A DNA stretch of 64,000 bases, from assembly GCF_900105075.1 (NCBI RefSeq), contig NZ_FNSK01000001.1, positions 2,825,001 through 2,889,000 of the forward strand, written 5' to 3'. This DNA comes from Rhodobacter sp. 24-YEA-8 (GTDB lineage Bacteria; Pseudomonadota; Alphaproteobacteria; Rhodobacterales; Rhodobacteraceae). Positions within the stretch are counted from its first letter, which is position 1. Each line of letters opens with the position of its first letter. The position numbers were made by a program, and so were the translations under genes. Positions 8,321-17,449 of this stretch are shown piece after piece. The notes below the pieces were generated by a model. It was not told the origin of the DNA. It did not search any database and was given only the letters and a program-made list of their open reading frames with translations.

Positions 8321-9948
8321 GCTACGATGCTCTTATCCTCGGCGCGGGGCATAACGGGCTTGTCACCGCCTGCTACCTCGCCCGTGCCGGGATGAAGGTG
8401 CTGGTGATCGAGAAAAACGACTGGGTTGGCGGGGCCGCCGTGTCGCGGGAACTGACCCCCGGCTTCGCCTATTCCAACTGCTCATATGTCGCCTCGCTGT
8501 TCCGCCCCGAGATCATGCGCGACTTGGAGCTGCCGCGCCACGGCTTGCAGATCCTGCCCTATGAGGGCGGCGCCGTGTTCCAGGAGGGCGGCGGCTATCT
8601 CGGCATGTTTCGCGACCATGATGCGAACCGCCGCGAATTTGCCCGCCACGCGCCCCGCGATGCCGAAGCCTATGACACCTATTCCCGCGATGTGCTGCGC
8701 TATTGCCGTTTCATCCGCCCGATGCTTTTGCGCACGCCGCCCGATCCGGCGCGGTTCCGCCCGCGTGACATCGGCGAGCTGATATTCATCGGCAAACAGG
8801 TCTCGGGCCTGTCGGAACGCCAGATCGCTGAAATGGTCCGTTTCTGGACCATGTCGATCTCTGACTATCTCGACCACTATTTTGAAAGCCCGGTGATCAA
8901 GGCCTATCTCGCGGTTTCCGCAATCATCGGCACCGCGCTTGGGCCGATGTCGCCCGGATCGGCCTATGTTCTGCTGCACCATTACATGGGCGATGTGGAT
9001 GGCAATATCGGCGCCTGGGGCTTTGCGCGCGGCGGTATGGGGTCAATCACCAAAGCACTGTCCTCATCGCTGCAGGCCTCGGGCGGCGAGATCCGCACCG
9101 GCGCTCCGGTCGCCCAGGTGCTGGTGAAAAACGGGCGCTCCGTCGGTGTCGTGCTGGAAAACGGCGACGAGATCCGGGCAAAGCGCGTGATTTCGAACAT
9201 GGATGTCAAACGCACCATGCTGAAACATGTCGCCGAGGCCGAGCTTCCCGGCGACTATGTGGCGTCAGTGAAGAAGTTCAAAACGCGTGGCTCCTCGGGC
9301 AAGCTGAACATCGCGCTGGATGGGGTGCCGAAATTCGCCGCCCTGCCCGAGGGATCACCCGCGATCAAAGGCGATCTGCATTTCACCGATTCCATCGAAA
9401 AGATGGAGCGCGCCTATGACGACTGGAAGGCGGGTCACTTCAGCCGCGATCCGTTCCAGGATGTGATGATCCCCACCATGATTGATCCGACCATGACGCC
9501 GCCGGGCAAGCATTTCATGTCCTGTTTCGTGCAATATGCGCCGCCAAAGATCGGGGGCCTGGCAGAGGGGGGCCGCGACTGGACCGACGCTGACCGTGAC
9601 GCTTTCGGCGAGGCCTGTCTGAACCAGATCGAACGCTACGCTCCGGGGTTCCGAAACCTCGTCCGTCATGTCGAGATCCGCACCCCGCGCGAGCTGGAGG
9701 CCGAGGTTGGTCTGACCGAGGGCAATATCTTCCAGGGGGAACTGACCTTCGACCAGCTTTTGTTCAACCGTCCGGTCCCCGGATATGCCAATTACCGAAC
9801 GCCCGTTCGTGATCTGTGGATCTGCGGCTCTTCGACCCATCCCGGCGGCGGTGTGATGGGGGCGCCAGGCCGCAATGCGGCGGCGGAAATCCTGCGTGAT
9901 GCGAAACTCTCACCAAAGGACATGAGCGATGCCTGGCCCGTCCTTTAG
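8317..9948 (+). CDS. CrtI/PYROXD2-like FAD-dependent oxidoreductase 1
   Basis: The 543-residue flavoprotein starts with a Rossmann dinucleotide site (GAGHNG, residues 9-14) and ends with the C-terminal FAD motif of the phytoene-desaturase/PYROXD2 group (DLWICGSSTHPGGGVMGAPG). Enzymes of this fold oxidise C-N, C-C or C-O bonds using flavin; carotenoid activity is unlikely because no carotenoid genes are nearby. Its start overlaps the aminotransferase stop by 4 bp (ATGA). It is followed by a distant paralogue, so the pair may act on successive intermediates or form a complex. Substrate unknown. Confidence 0.88.
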   Translation: MSYDALILGAGHNGLVTACYLARAGMKVLVIEKNDWVGGAAVSRELTPGFAYSNCSYVASLFRPEIMRDLELPRHGLQILPYEGGAVFQEGGGYLGMFRDHDANRREFARHAPRDAEAYDTYSRDVLRYCRFIRPMLLRTPPDPARFRPRDIGELIFIGKQVSGLSERQIAEMVRFWTMSISDYLDHYFESPVIKAYLAVSAIIGTALGPMSPGSAYVLLHHYMGDVDGNIGAWGFARGGMGSITKALSSSLQASGGEIRTGAPVAQVLVKNGRSVGVVLENGDEIRAKRVISNMDVKRTMLKHVAEAELPGDYVASVKKFKTRGSSGKLNIALDGVPKFAALPEGSPAIKGDLHFTDSIEKMERAYDDWKAGHFSRDPFQDVMIPTMIDPTMTPPGKHFMSCFVQYAPPKIGGLAEGGRDWTDADRDAFGEACLNQIERYAPGFRNLVRHVEIRTPRELEAEVGLTEGNIFQGELTFDQLLFNRPVPGYANYRTPVRDLWICGSSTHPGGGVMGAPGRNAAAEILRDAKLSPKDMSDAWPVL

Positions 9949-11467
9949 TCGCACTTCCTCTGATGTGATCGTCATCGGGGCCGGGCCGAATGGCCTCGCC
10001 TGCGCCCACCGCCTGGCCTCGAAAGGCCGCAAGGTGACGCTGATCGAGGCCGATGCCGAGCCCGGCGGCGGTATCCGTGCGCTGCCGGATCTGGCTCCCG
10101 GCCTGACGCCCTCGCTCGCGCATCTCGTCTGGCAGCTCGACCCGCGCGTCGAGGCGGCGATGGACCTGACCCGCCACGGGCTCAGCTGGGAGGCGACAGA
10201 TATCCCGACCACGGTGATCGGGCGCGAGGGAAATCTGGTGATCCGGGGCGCGCTGACCGATGGCCCGGATGCCGCCGCCTGGAAGGCGCTACACCAGCGT
10301 CTGATGTCCTTTGCGGCGGCGCTGGAACCCTTCCGGCGCATGGCCCCGCCACGCCTGCAGGCGGGCGGCAATTCCTGGGGCAGGCTTGCGAAGAACCTGA
10401 TCGGTATCCGCGCGCTTGGTACGAAGGATTTTCGCGAATTGCTGCGGGTCATCCTGATCAACGCCCATGATGTGGCGCAGGATGAACTGTCTGACCCCCG
10501 GTTGCGCGCCGCCCTGTGTTTCGATGCCGTGCTGGGCGCCTGGGCGGGCCCGCGCTCTCCCAATACGCTGATTTTGCTTCTGGACCGGCTGGCCGGAGAA
10601 ATCACAGGACGCAAGGGTGCACTCGGGCTGCCCAAAGGTGGCATGCCCGCGCTGGCCCAGGCCATGACAAATGCTGCGACCGCAGCAGGTGTTTCGCTGC
10701 GCAGCAATTCCCGCGTCAGCCGAATCACCGTCGCCGATGACCGCGTCACAGGCGTCGCCCTGGCGAGCGGCGAAACCCTCGTCGCGCCGGTGGTGATCTC
10801 GGCGATCGGGCCAAAGGCAACGATCCTGTCCCTGGCTGGCCCGGAGCATTTCGACACCGGCCTTGTCACCGCTTTGCGCCATCAGAAATCGCGGGGCGGC
10901 ACTGCAAAACTGCATCTCGCACTTTCCGCCCGCCCGGATTTTCAGGGTGCCGACCTGCGTTCCCGCCTGCTGCTGGCCGCAGATGAGCATGAGGTTGAAA
11001 CCGCCTTCAACCCGGTCAAATATGGCGAGGTGCCTGACCGCCCGGTGATGGAAATCGTGATCCCCACGGCATTTTCCGGCGGCACTGGTCCGCATCTTCT
11101 GTCGGCCAATGTGCAATTCGCACCCCATGCGCCAAGGGCGGGCGAAGACGCGGCGCGTGAGGCGATGCTCAAAGCCTGCCTCGCGCGCCTGGAGGAGGCG
11201 TCGCCGGGGATCAGCGCACTGATCACCCGCGCCGGGATCCTGATGCCCTATGATATCGAACGACAGTTCGGCATGGCGGGGGGCAACTGGCATCATGGCG
11301 AGCTGGCGGTTGAACAGATGCTCTTCAACCGCCCTATCGCGCCGCTGTCGCGCTATGCAACACCGCTGAAAGGGCTCTGGCTTACCGGCGCAGGAACCCA
11401 TCCGGGCGGCATGTCGGGCGCCGTCGGCTGGAACGCGGCTGACGCAGTACTGGAGGCGAGAACATGA
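9929..11467 (+). CDS. CrtI/PYROXD2-like FAD-dependent oxidoreductase 2
   Basis: A 512-residue protein with the same layout as its upstream neighbour: GAGPNG at 17-22, a central substrate domain, and the C-terminal FAD motif GLWLTGAGTHPGGMSGAVGW. The two proteins share motifs but are clearly divergent, so this is an old duplication or separate recruitment. The ATG at 9929 overlaps the previous gene by 20 bp in another frame, and the next gene starts in a 4-bp ATGA overlap, so translation is coupled. Likely an amine or alcohol dehydrogenase-type step in the same pathway; substrate unknown. Confidence 0.87.
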   Translation: MPGPSFSRTSSDVIVIGAGPNGLACAHRLASKGRKVTLIEADAEPGGGIRALPDLAPGLTPSLAHLVWQLDPRVEAAMDLTRHGLSWEATDIPTTVIGREGNLVIRGALTDGPDAAAWKALHQRLMSFAAALEPFRRMAPPRLQAGGNSWGRLAKNLIGIRALGTKDFRELLRVILINAHDVAQDELSDPRLRAALCFDAVLGAWAGPRSPNTLILLLDRLAGEITGRKGALGLPKGGMPALAQAMTNAATAAGVSLRSNSRVSRITVADDRVTGVALASGETLVAPVVISAIGPKATILSLAGPEHFDTGLVTALRHQKSRGGTAKLHLALSARPDFQGADLRSRLLLAADEHEVETAFNPVKYGEVPDRPVMEIVIPTAFSGGTGPHLLSANVQFAPHAPRAGEDAAREAMLKACLARLEEASPGISALITRAGILMPYDIERQFGMAGGNWHHGELAVEQMLFNRPIAPLSRYATPLKGLWLTGAGTHPGGMSGAVGWNAADAVLEART

Positions 11468-12651
11468 GCGCATTGAGCCATTTCACCACCCCCCTTGCTC
11501 AGACCCCGTTCCACCCGCGCACCAAAGCCGCGAACCGCCTGCAGGGCTGGGCGCCCTGGGCCGGGTACATGGCCGCCACCTGTTTCGGCGACAGCACGAT
11601 GGAGCATACGGCGATCCGCAACGCGGCAACGCTTTATGACATCTCGCCCATGGTGAAATACCGCATCACAGGCGCGGATGCGGTGGCTTATCTCAACCGT
11701 CTGACGCTGCGCGATGTGGGGCGGCTGGCAGTGGGTCAGATCCATTACACGGCCTGGAGCGATGATCTGGGCAGGGTGATGGATGATGGCACCGTCTTTC
11801 GCCTTGGGCCGGATGATTTCCGGCTGTGCTGCCAGGAACGCCACCTGCCCTGGCTGCTCGACAGTGCCTGGGGGCTGGATGTGCGGCTCCGGGACGAGAC
11901 CGAAGATCTCGCCGCGCTGGCGCTGCAGGGGCCGGTCTCGGCGACGGTTCTGGCTCAGGCGGGGTTTGACATCCAGGCGCTGAAACCCTTCCGGCTGGCG
12001 ATTTTCCCGTTCCGATCCGGCGAGGTGATGATTTCGCGCACCGGATTTACCGGCGATCTGGGCTATGAACTCTGGATCAGCCCCGATCTCGCCCTGCCGC
12101 TCTGGGATCACCTGATGCAGGCAGGCGCGCTTTACGGGCTGATGCCGGTCGGGTCCGAGGCGGTGATGCTTGCGCGGCTTGAAGCCGGGTTCATCACGAC
12201 CGGCATGGATTTTGTCCCTGTTCAGCATGCGGTGCGCGAAGACCGGGCGCGTTCGCCCTTCGAAATCGGTCTGGACTGGATGATCGCCTGGGATAAGGGG
12301 CATTTCACCGGGCGCCGCGCCCTGATGGCCGAGCGCGACGGCAAATCATCGAAATGGGCGCTGGTCGGGCTCGACATCCCCGGCAATGTCAGTGCCGAGG
12401 GCGCGATCCTCTACTTCGACAAGCGCCGCGAGGCGGGGTTCATCACCGCCGCCTGCTGGTCTCCGACATTAAAACGCAACATCGCCATCGCCCAGGTCGA
12501 GGCTCGCCATGCCAGCTGCGATCAGCTCTGGGTCGAAATCTACGCGCTGCGCGAGCTTCAATATCAAAAGCTTATGCTGCCGGTCACAAAAACCACCCGG
12601 CCGTTTTTCGCCCCCGAACGCCGCCGTACCACCCCGCCGGGGAGGTTCTGA
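11464..12651 (+). CDS. GcvT-like aminomethyltransferase / folate-dependent demethylase
   Basis: The 395-residue protein has the GcvT/DMGDH C-terminal fold. The folate-site signature SDDLGRVMDDGTVFRL (99-114) matches the conserved aspartate region of glycine-cleavage T-protein, and LALQGPVSATVL and RTGFTGDLGYELW are further family blocks. Family members transfer a one-carbon unit from an N-methyl or aminomethyl group to tetrahydrofolate; stand-alone versions in catabolic operons usually handle methyl groups released from N-methylated amines or DMSP. No gcvH or gcvP is nearby, so this is not the glycine cleavage operon. Overlaps its neighbours by 4 bp and 1 bp. Strong support for a methylated substrate. 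Confidence 0.88.
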   Translation: MSALSHFTTPLAQTPFHPRTKAANRLQGWAPWAGYMAATCFGDSTMEHTAIRNAATLYDISPMVKYRITGADAVAYLNRLTLRDVGRLAVGQIHYTAWSDDLGRVMDDGTVFRLGPDDFRLCCQERHLPWLLDSAWGLDVRLRDETEDLAALALQGPVSATVLAQAGFDIQALKPFRLAIFPFRSGEVMISRTGFTGDLGYELWISPDLALPLWDHLMQAGALYGLMPVGSEAVMLARLEAGFITTGMDFVPVQHAVREDRARSPFEIGLDWMIAWDKGHFTGRRALMAERDGKSSKWALVGLDIPGNVSAEGAILYFDKRREAGFITAACWSPTLKRNIAIAQVEARHASCDQLWVEIYALRELQYQKLMLPVTKTTRPFFAPERRRTTPPGRF

Positions 12652-13817
12652 TGCCACATGACATCGCCCAAAGCCCCCATCCTGACAGCCCCCGCCTCAG
12701 CCACTGCCCCGAAACGCTTCCCCGTGCGGCCTGGATCGCCCCCGAGTGGTTCGCCCGGGAAATGGAAACGATTTTCGCGCGGGAATGGGTGATGGTCGGG
12801 CGGCTGGCCGATCTGCCCGCCGGCACTATGCGCGGAACCAGAGTGGGAGCGGCCCCGGTTCTGCTTGCGCGGGCGCCTGACGGCAGCCTTTCGGCCTTTC
12901 ACAACAGCTGCCGCCATCGCGGGTCTGAACTGTGTCGCGAGGGGGAAGAGCGCAGCCTCGGCAAGCTGATCACCTGCCCCTATCACGCCTGGGCCTTCGC
13001 CGCCAAAGACGGGCGGCTGGTCTCGACCGCCCATGCTGTGCCAACCGCTGACTTCCGCAAAGACGATCACGCGCTGAAGCCGGTCGCCACGCGCATCTGG
13101 AACGGGTTCATCTTTCTGAACCTTGCCTCTTCCCCCGGCCCGCTGACCGCCGATATGCCGCTGGAAACCTATGACAACTGGCCGATGGCGAGCCTTGTCA
13201 CAGGGCATCGCTGGATCTCGGACCTCGACTGCAACTGGAAGGCATTCTGGGAGAATTACTCGGAATGCCTGCACTGCCCCGGCATCCATCCCGAACTGTG
13301 CGAGATGGTGCCGGTCTACCGGCAGGGCATCATGGGCGAGAATGAGGCGCAAGACTGGACTCCCGATCAGCCCACCGGCCCGAACCTCAAAGCAGGGGCC
13401 GAAAGCTGGACTCCTTCGGGTGCGCCCTGCGGTCCGTCCTTTCCCGGGCTGACGCCAGAGGAACGCGCGCGCGGCTATACATTCGTCACGCTCTGGCCTT
13501 CGACCTATATCGTCGCGCATGTCGATTATGTCCGCGCCGTCCGGCTGGAGCCGGTCTCGCCCACCCGTACAAGGCTGGTGGCGGAATGGTATTTTTCGCC
13601 CGAGACGCTGGCACAGCCCGGCTTTGACGCCGCCACCATCGCGGCCTTCGCGAAACTGGTGATGGAGCAGGACGGCGCCGCCTCCGAGATGAACCAGCGC
13701 GGCATCGCCTCGCCTGCCTTCACGCGCGGCACGCTGATGCCCGAAGAATATGAGATCCACCGTTTCCACCAATGGGTGCTGGCGGCCATGGCTGCCAGCA
13801 AGGGGGTGCCAGCATGA
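12651..13817 (+). CDS. Rieske oxygenase alpha subunit 1 (GbcA/CntA-like)
   Basis: A 388-residue Rieske non-haem iron oxygenase. The [2Fe-2S] ligands are C87-x-H89 and C109-x2-H112. The mononuclear iron site lies in NWKAFWENYSECLHCPGIHP with H208 and H213, and the residue linking the two centres is Glu205 rather than the usual Asp. A bridging Glu is, as I recall, a mark of oxygenases acting on quaternary amines (CntA carnitine oxygenase, GbcA glycine-betaine demethylase). The third iron ligand is probably the Asp in MEQDGAASEMNQRG. The ATG shares one base with the upstream stop. No beta subunit, ferredoxin or reductase gene is adjacent. Confidence 0.9.
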   Translation: MPHDIAQSPHPDSPRLSHCPETLPRAAWIAPEWFAREMETIFAREWVMVGRLADLPAGTMRGTRVGAAPVLLARAPDGSLSAFHNSCRHRGSELCREGEERSLGKLITCPYHAWAFAAKDGRLVSTAHAVPTADFRKDDHALKPVATRIWNGFIFLNLASSPGPLTADMPLETYDNWPMASLVTGHRWISDLDCNWKAFWENYSECLHCPGIHPELCEMVPVYRQGIMGENEAQDWTPDQPTGPNLKAGAESWTPSGAPCGPSFPGLTPEERARGYTFVTLWPSTYIVAHVDYVRAVRLEPVSPTRTRLVAEWYFSPETLAQPGFDAATIAAFAKLVMEQDGAASEMNQRGIASPAFTRGTLMPEEYEIHRFHQWVLAAMAASKGVPA

Positions 13818-15043
13818 CCATATTTCCCGATACTCCCTTGCGCTCTGACCCGATCCCGACAGGCTGGGACCGGCGCGGATTGCCCGCCTGGACCTATCAT
13901 TCCCGGGCCCTGTTCGATCTGGAACGTGAAGAGGTTTTTCTGACCCATTGGCAGGTCGCAGGCCATATCTCCGACATTCCGGCGCCGGGCGACTGGCTGT
14001 CCTTTGACCTTCTGGGCGAGCGCGCGGTGATCCTCCGGGGCCAGGATGGCGAGATCCGCGCCTTCATGAATCTCTGTCGCCATCGCGGCGCGCGGGTGGT
14101 GGATGGCGCCCAGGGCAAATGCCGGGGCGCGCTGGTCTGCCCCTTCCATGGCTGGGTCTATAACCTTGACGGCACGCTTCGCGGCGTCTCGCGCCCTGAA
14201 ACCTTCGGCGATGGCCTGGAGAAATCCGCCTTCGGGCTGAAACCGCTGGAGCTGGAGATTTTCGCGGGCTTCCTGTTCCTGCGCTTTCGCCCCGGGCCTC
14301 AGCCGGCGGTGCGTGACCTCCTTGCGCCCTATGCGCCCGATTTCACCGCCTGGAGCGGCGAGAGGCTGATGCCGCTCGATATCTCCGGCTGGTCGGCGGA
14401 GCTTGCAGTGAACTGGAAATCGGTGCGCGATGTGGACAATGAGGGCTATCACGTCGCCCTCGCCCATCCGTCTTTGCAGGATCTGTACGGCCGCGATTAC
14501 CGCGACCTCTACCTGCCCGGTGGCCTGCATGTCAGCTACGGCTTTTACGGCGACCGCCCGGGGCGGAGCTGGTCGGTGAAGAACTATGTCAGGCATTCGC
14601 CGCAGCGCGCAGATCTGCCACCGCATCTGCAACGGAACTGGGCCTATTACGGCCTTTTTCCGAATACGGTGATCGCCTTCACGCCTGAAAGCGCGCAATT
14701 CTACCATGACCTGCCGCTGTCACCGGGCAAAACGCTCCTGACCGGCCGCCAGTATCGGCTGGCCGATGAAGACCGCCAGACCCGCGTCGCCCGCTATCTC
14801 GCGCAGCGGATCGACCGCGACACCTCGGCCGAAGATCAGCAGCTGTCGATCTGGTCGAACGAATCAATGCGGTCTGAAAATTTCGAAGGCTTCCACCTCT
14901 CGGACCTCGAATACGGGTTGCGCCGCCATCATGACCAGCTGCGCAGCCTGCTTCCGGTGATGTCCCGCTGCGCCGCACCCGCAGAGGGTGAAATGCGCGC
15001 CCTCAACAAGGATTTGCTTTGTGCAAAGGCAAGCCGGGCATAG
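13814..15043 (+). CDS. Rieske oxygenase alpha subunit 2 (GbcA/CntA-like)
   Basis: A 409-residue Rieske oxygenase, distinct from its neighbour. [2Fe-2S] ligands: C88-x-H90 and C109-x2-H112. Iron site in NWKSVRDVDNEGYHVALAHP, with H213 and H218 and a bridging Glu210. A probable third ligand is the Asp in SAEDQQLSIW. Overlaps the previous gene by 4 bp (ATGA). Two such subunits in tandem suggest either two successive oxidations (for example two N-demethylations) or a hetero-oligomer. It is followed after 42 bp by the binding protein of the ABC importer, so oxidation and uptake are co-transcribed. Confidence 0.9.
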   Translation: MTIFPDTPLRSDPIPTGWDRRGLPAWTYHSRALFDLEREEVFLTHWQVAGHISDIPAPGDWLSFDLLGERAVILRGQDGEIRAFMNLCRHRGARVVDGAQGKCRGALVCPFHGWVYNLDGTLRGVSRPETFGDGLEKSAFGLKPLELEIFAGFLFLRFRPGPQPAVRDLLAPYAPDFTAWSGERLMPLDISGWSAELAVNWKSVRDVDNEGYHVALAHPSLQDLYGRDYRDLYLPGGLHVSYGFYGDRPGRSWSVKNYVRHSPQRADLPPHLQRNWAYYGLFPNTVIAFTPESAQFYHDLPLSPGKTLLTGRQYRLADEDRQTRVARYLAQRIDRDTSAEDQQLSIWSNESMRSENFEGFHLSDLEYGLRRHHDQLRSLLPVMSRCAAPAEGEMRALNKDLLCAKASRA

Positions 15044-15085
15044 GCTTTCTTAAAAATCAGACAATAAAACGCCAGGGAGACTAAG

Positions 15086-16204
15086 ATGAAGCTGACCCGT
15101 CGCCACGCACTTACCGCCCTTTCCGGTGCCGTTCTCGCCGGACCGCTGTCTGCGCCCTTCATCCGCCCCGCCCGCGCAAGCGCCGGCTCGGTCAATGTCT
15201 ATAACTGGTCGGATTATATCGGCGAGACCACAATTGCCGATTTCGAGGCCGAGACCGGAATCTCGGTCATCTATGACCTTTACGCCAGCTCCGAAGAGGT
15301 GGATGCCAAAATGCTGGTCAGCGGCACCGGTTATGACCTCGTACTGCAATCGGGCATGTCCTATCCGCGGATGGTGGCGGCTGGTGTCTATCAGAAACTC
15401 GATCGCTCCAGATTGCCGGGATGGAGCAATCTCGACCCCGATATCCTGAGGATCGTCGAAGATTATGATCCCGGCTCTGAACATGGCGCCCCCTATATGT
15501 GGGGCTCCGTTGGCATGGCCTACAATATGCAGATGGTACGCGCGCGGCTGCCTGATGCTGATCTGAACAGCCTTGATGTTCTGTTCAAGCCCGAGAATGC
15601 GTCGAAACTGGCAGATTGCGGGATATCGGTTCTCGATAGCCCGACTGATGCGGGCTATATGATGCTGAAATATCTGGGCCTCGACCCCAATACCGCCGGC
15701 GCCGCCGAATATGCGAAAATGGCCGAGGCTTTTGCGCCGATCCGGAAATATATCACCACCTTTGACAATGCGAATTACCTCAACGCGATCCCCAATGGCG
15801 AGCTTTGCGTGATCAATTCCTGGTCCGGTGATTACGGCGTCGCCAAGGCCCGCGCCGCTGAGGCCGGGATCGAGATGGAACTGGCCTATTTCGTCCCCGA
15901 AACCGGTGCGCCGGCCTGGTTCGATCTCTGGGGCATTCCGGCCGATGCGCCGAATCTGGAAAATGCCTACATATTTCTTGATTATCTGTTGCGGCCAGAA
16001 GTGGCAGCGGCCTGCACCAATTTCACCGGCTATGCCAATGCCAATAAGGCGGCGACCCCGCTGGTCGATCCGGAAATTGCCGGCGACCCCGCGATCTATC
16101 CCGATGACGAGACTCTGTCGCGTCTTTTCACCACGCGCCCGATGACCGAAGACCAGGAGCGTGACCTGAACCGCGCCTGGCAGGCGATCAAGAGTGGCAG
16201 CTGA
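15086..16204 (+). CDS. PotD/PotF-like amine-binding periplasmic protein
   Basis: The 372-residue solute-binding protein has a Tat-like signal (TRRHALTALSGAV, residues 4-16, then cleavage near ARASA). VNVYNWSDYIGETTIADFE closely matches the E. coli putrescine protein PotF. Pocket residues known in PotF appear at equivalent spacing: W41-S42-D43, an acidic residue at D188, W246 with D249 (SWSGDYG), and W278 with D280 (WFDLW). These carboxylates hold ammonium groups, so the ligand is probably cationic. It heads the transporter part of the operon; ribosome site GGGAGA upstream. Confidence 0.92.
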   Translation: MKLTRRHALTALSGAVLAGPLSAPFIRPARASAGSVNVYNWSDYIGETTIADFEAETGISVIYDLYASSEEVDAKMLVSGTGYDLVLQSGMSYPRMVAAGVYQKLDRSRLPGWSNLDPDILRIVEDYDPGSEHGAPYMWGSVGMAYNMQMVRARLPDADLNSLDVLFKPENASKLADCGISVLDSPTDAGYMMLKYLGLDPNTAGAAEYAKMAEAFAPIRKYITTFDNANYLNAIPNGELCVINSWSGDYGVAKARAAEAGIEMELAYFVPETGAPAWFDLWGIPADAPNLENAYIFLDYLLRPEVAAACTNFTGYANANKAATPLVDPEIAGDPAIYPDDETLSRLFTTRPMTEDQERDLNRAWQAIKSGS

Positions 16205-16217
16205 AGCGAGGCCTGTC

Positions 16218-17333
16218 ATGTCAGAGCCCGTCATGTCGGAAAATGCCTCTTTCATCCGTATCGAGGGCGTCTCCAAACGCTTTGGCCAGTTCGAGGCGGT
16301 TCGGGACGTCAACCTGACCATTGGCAAGGGCGAGATCTTCGCCCTGCTCGGCGGCTCAGGCTGCGGCAAGACCACGCTTTTGCGGATGCTGGCGGGCTTC
16401 GAGACCCCGACATCGGGGCGGATCTTCATCGACGGCCAGGACATGGCCGATACGCCCCCCTGGGATCGCCCGGTCCATATGATGTTCCAGAGCTATGCGA
16501 TTTTTCCGCATATGAGCGTCGAGAAGAACATCGCCTATGGGCTGAAACATGAAAAGATGACCGCCGCCCAGCGCCGGGCCCGTGTCGAGGAAATGCTGGC
16601 CCTGGTGCAGCTGACCCAGTTCGCCAAAAGGAAACCGCATCAGATTTCCGGCGGGCAACGCCAGCGCGTGGCGCTCGCCCGGGCGCTGGCCCGGCAACCC
16701 AAGGTGCTGCTGCTGGACGAACCGCTTGCGGCGCTCGACAAGAAACTGCGCGAACATACCCAGTTCGAACTGATGTCCATTCAACAGCGCACCGGCGTCA
16801 CCTTTGTCGTGGTCACGCATGACCAGGAAGAGGCCATGACCCTCGCCGACCGCATCGCCGTGATGGACAAGGGCGAGGTCAGACAGGTCGGCCCCGCAAC
16901 CGAGATTTACGAATACCCCAATTCCCGCTTTGTCGCGGGCTTTATCGGCGCGATCTCGACCTATCCGGCCCGCGTCATCCGCCTGACCGGAGATCTCGCA
17001 GAAGTCGACATCCCCGCGATGGGCGGCACCTTCGCCGCCCGCAAATCCTCCGGCCTGGTCGAGGGCCAGCAGATCACCATCGCCCTGCGCCCCGAAAAGA
17101 TCACCATCTCGAAAACCTGCCCCGATGCAGTGAATGTGGTCGAAGGCCAGGTGAAAGACCTCGCCTATTTCGGCAAAGACAGCCTCTACCGAGTCACCCT
17201 GCCCGGCGGCGATCTGATTTCCGTCCATGCCGTCAACGCGCGGCGCGCCTCGGAATCCGGCCGCCCCGCCGATTGGGACGACCGTGTCTGGCTCTCCTTC
17301 GAGCCCGCCTCAGCCATAATCCTCACGGATTAA
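16218..17333 (+). CDS. PotA/PotG-like ABC importer ATPase
   Basis: A 371-residue ATP-binding subunit for the amine importer. Walker A GGSGCGKT is at 45-52, followed by the Q-loop (MMFQSYAIFPHM), signature SGGQRQR, Walker B VLLLDEPLAALD and the H-loop VTHDQEEAM. The C-terminal third is a TOBE regulatory domain (RPEKITISK). The start is the ATG at 16218; the N-terminus contains a tandem PVMSE repeat giving another in-frame ATG at 16233, so the exact start is not certain. It follows the binding-protein gene after 13 bp. Confidence 0.93.
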   Translation: MSEPVMSENASFIRIEGVSKRFGQFEAVRDVNLTIGKGEIFALLGGSGCGKTTLLRMLAGFETPTSGRIFIDGQDMADTPPWDRPVHMMFQSYAIFPHMSVEKNIAYGLKHEKMTAAQRRARVEEMLALVQLTQFAKRKPHQISGGQRQRVALARALARQPKVLLLDEPLAALDKKLREHTQFELMSIQQRTGVTFVVVTHDQEEAMTLADRIAVMDKGEVRQVGPATEIYEYPNSRFVAGFIGAISTYPARVIRLTGDLAEVDIPAMGGTFAARKSSGLVEGQQITIALRPEKITISKTCPDAVNVVEGQVKDLAYFGKDSLYRVTLPGGDLISVHAVNARRASESGRPADWDDRVWLSFEPASAIILTD

Positions 17334-17366
17334 GGAGGCATGACCATGCCCATCAGAACCAAAGCC

Positions 17367-17428
17367 CTCTTCCTCCTGACACAAATACTCCCGGGGGGTG
17401 CAGAAGGCAGGCAGCTCTGCGCACCCCG
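17367..17428 (+). repeat. Dispersed extragenic element, copy 1
   Basis: Between the ATPase and permease genes lies CTTCCTCCTGACACAAATAC followed by TCCCGGGGGG. Nearly the same core (CTTCCTC-TG...AAATACTCC..GGGGGG) recurs at about 62287-62321, and a looser inverted copy at about 40682-40712. G/C-rich arms follow the core. Similar short elements are common between genes in Rhodobacterales. Confidence 0.55.
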
Positions 17429-17449
17429 CCCCAACACACGAGGCCAGCC

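Noticed and set aside
8317..11467. Carotenoid phytoene desaturases
   Set aside because: No crtB, crtE or other carotenoid genes; the neighbours are all amine-related.
11464..12651. Glycine cleavage T-protein of a gcv operon
   Set aside because: No gcvH or gcvP nearby; the operon context points to a stand-alone demethylase-type GcvT relative.
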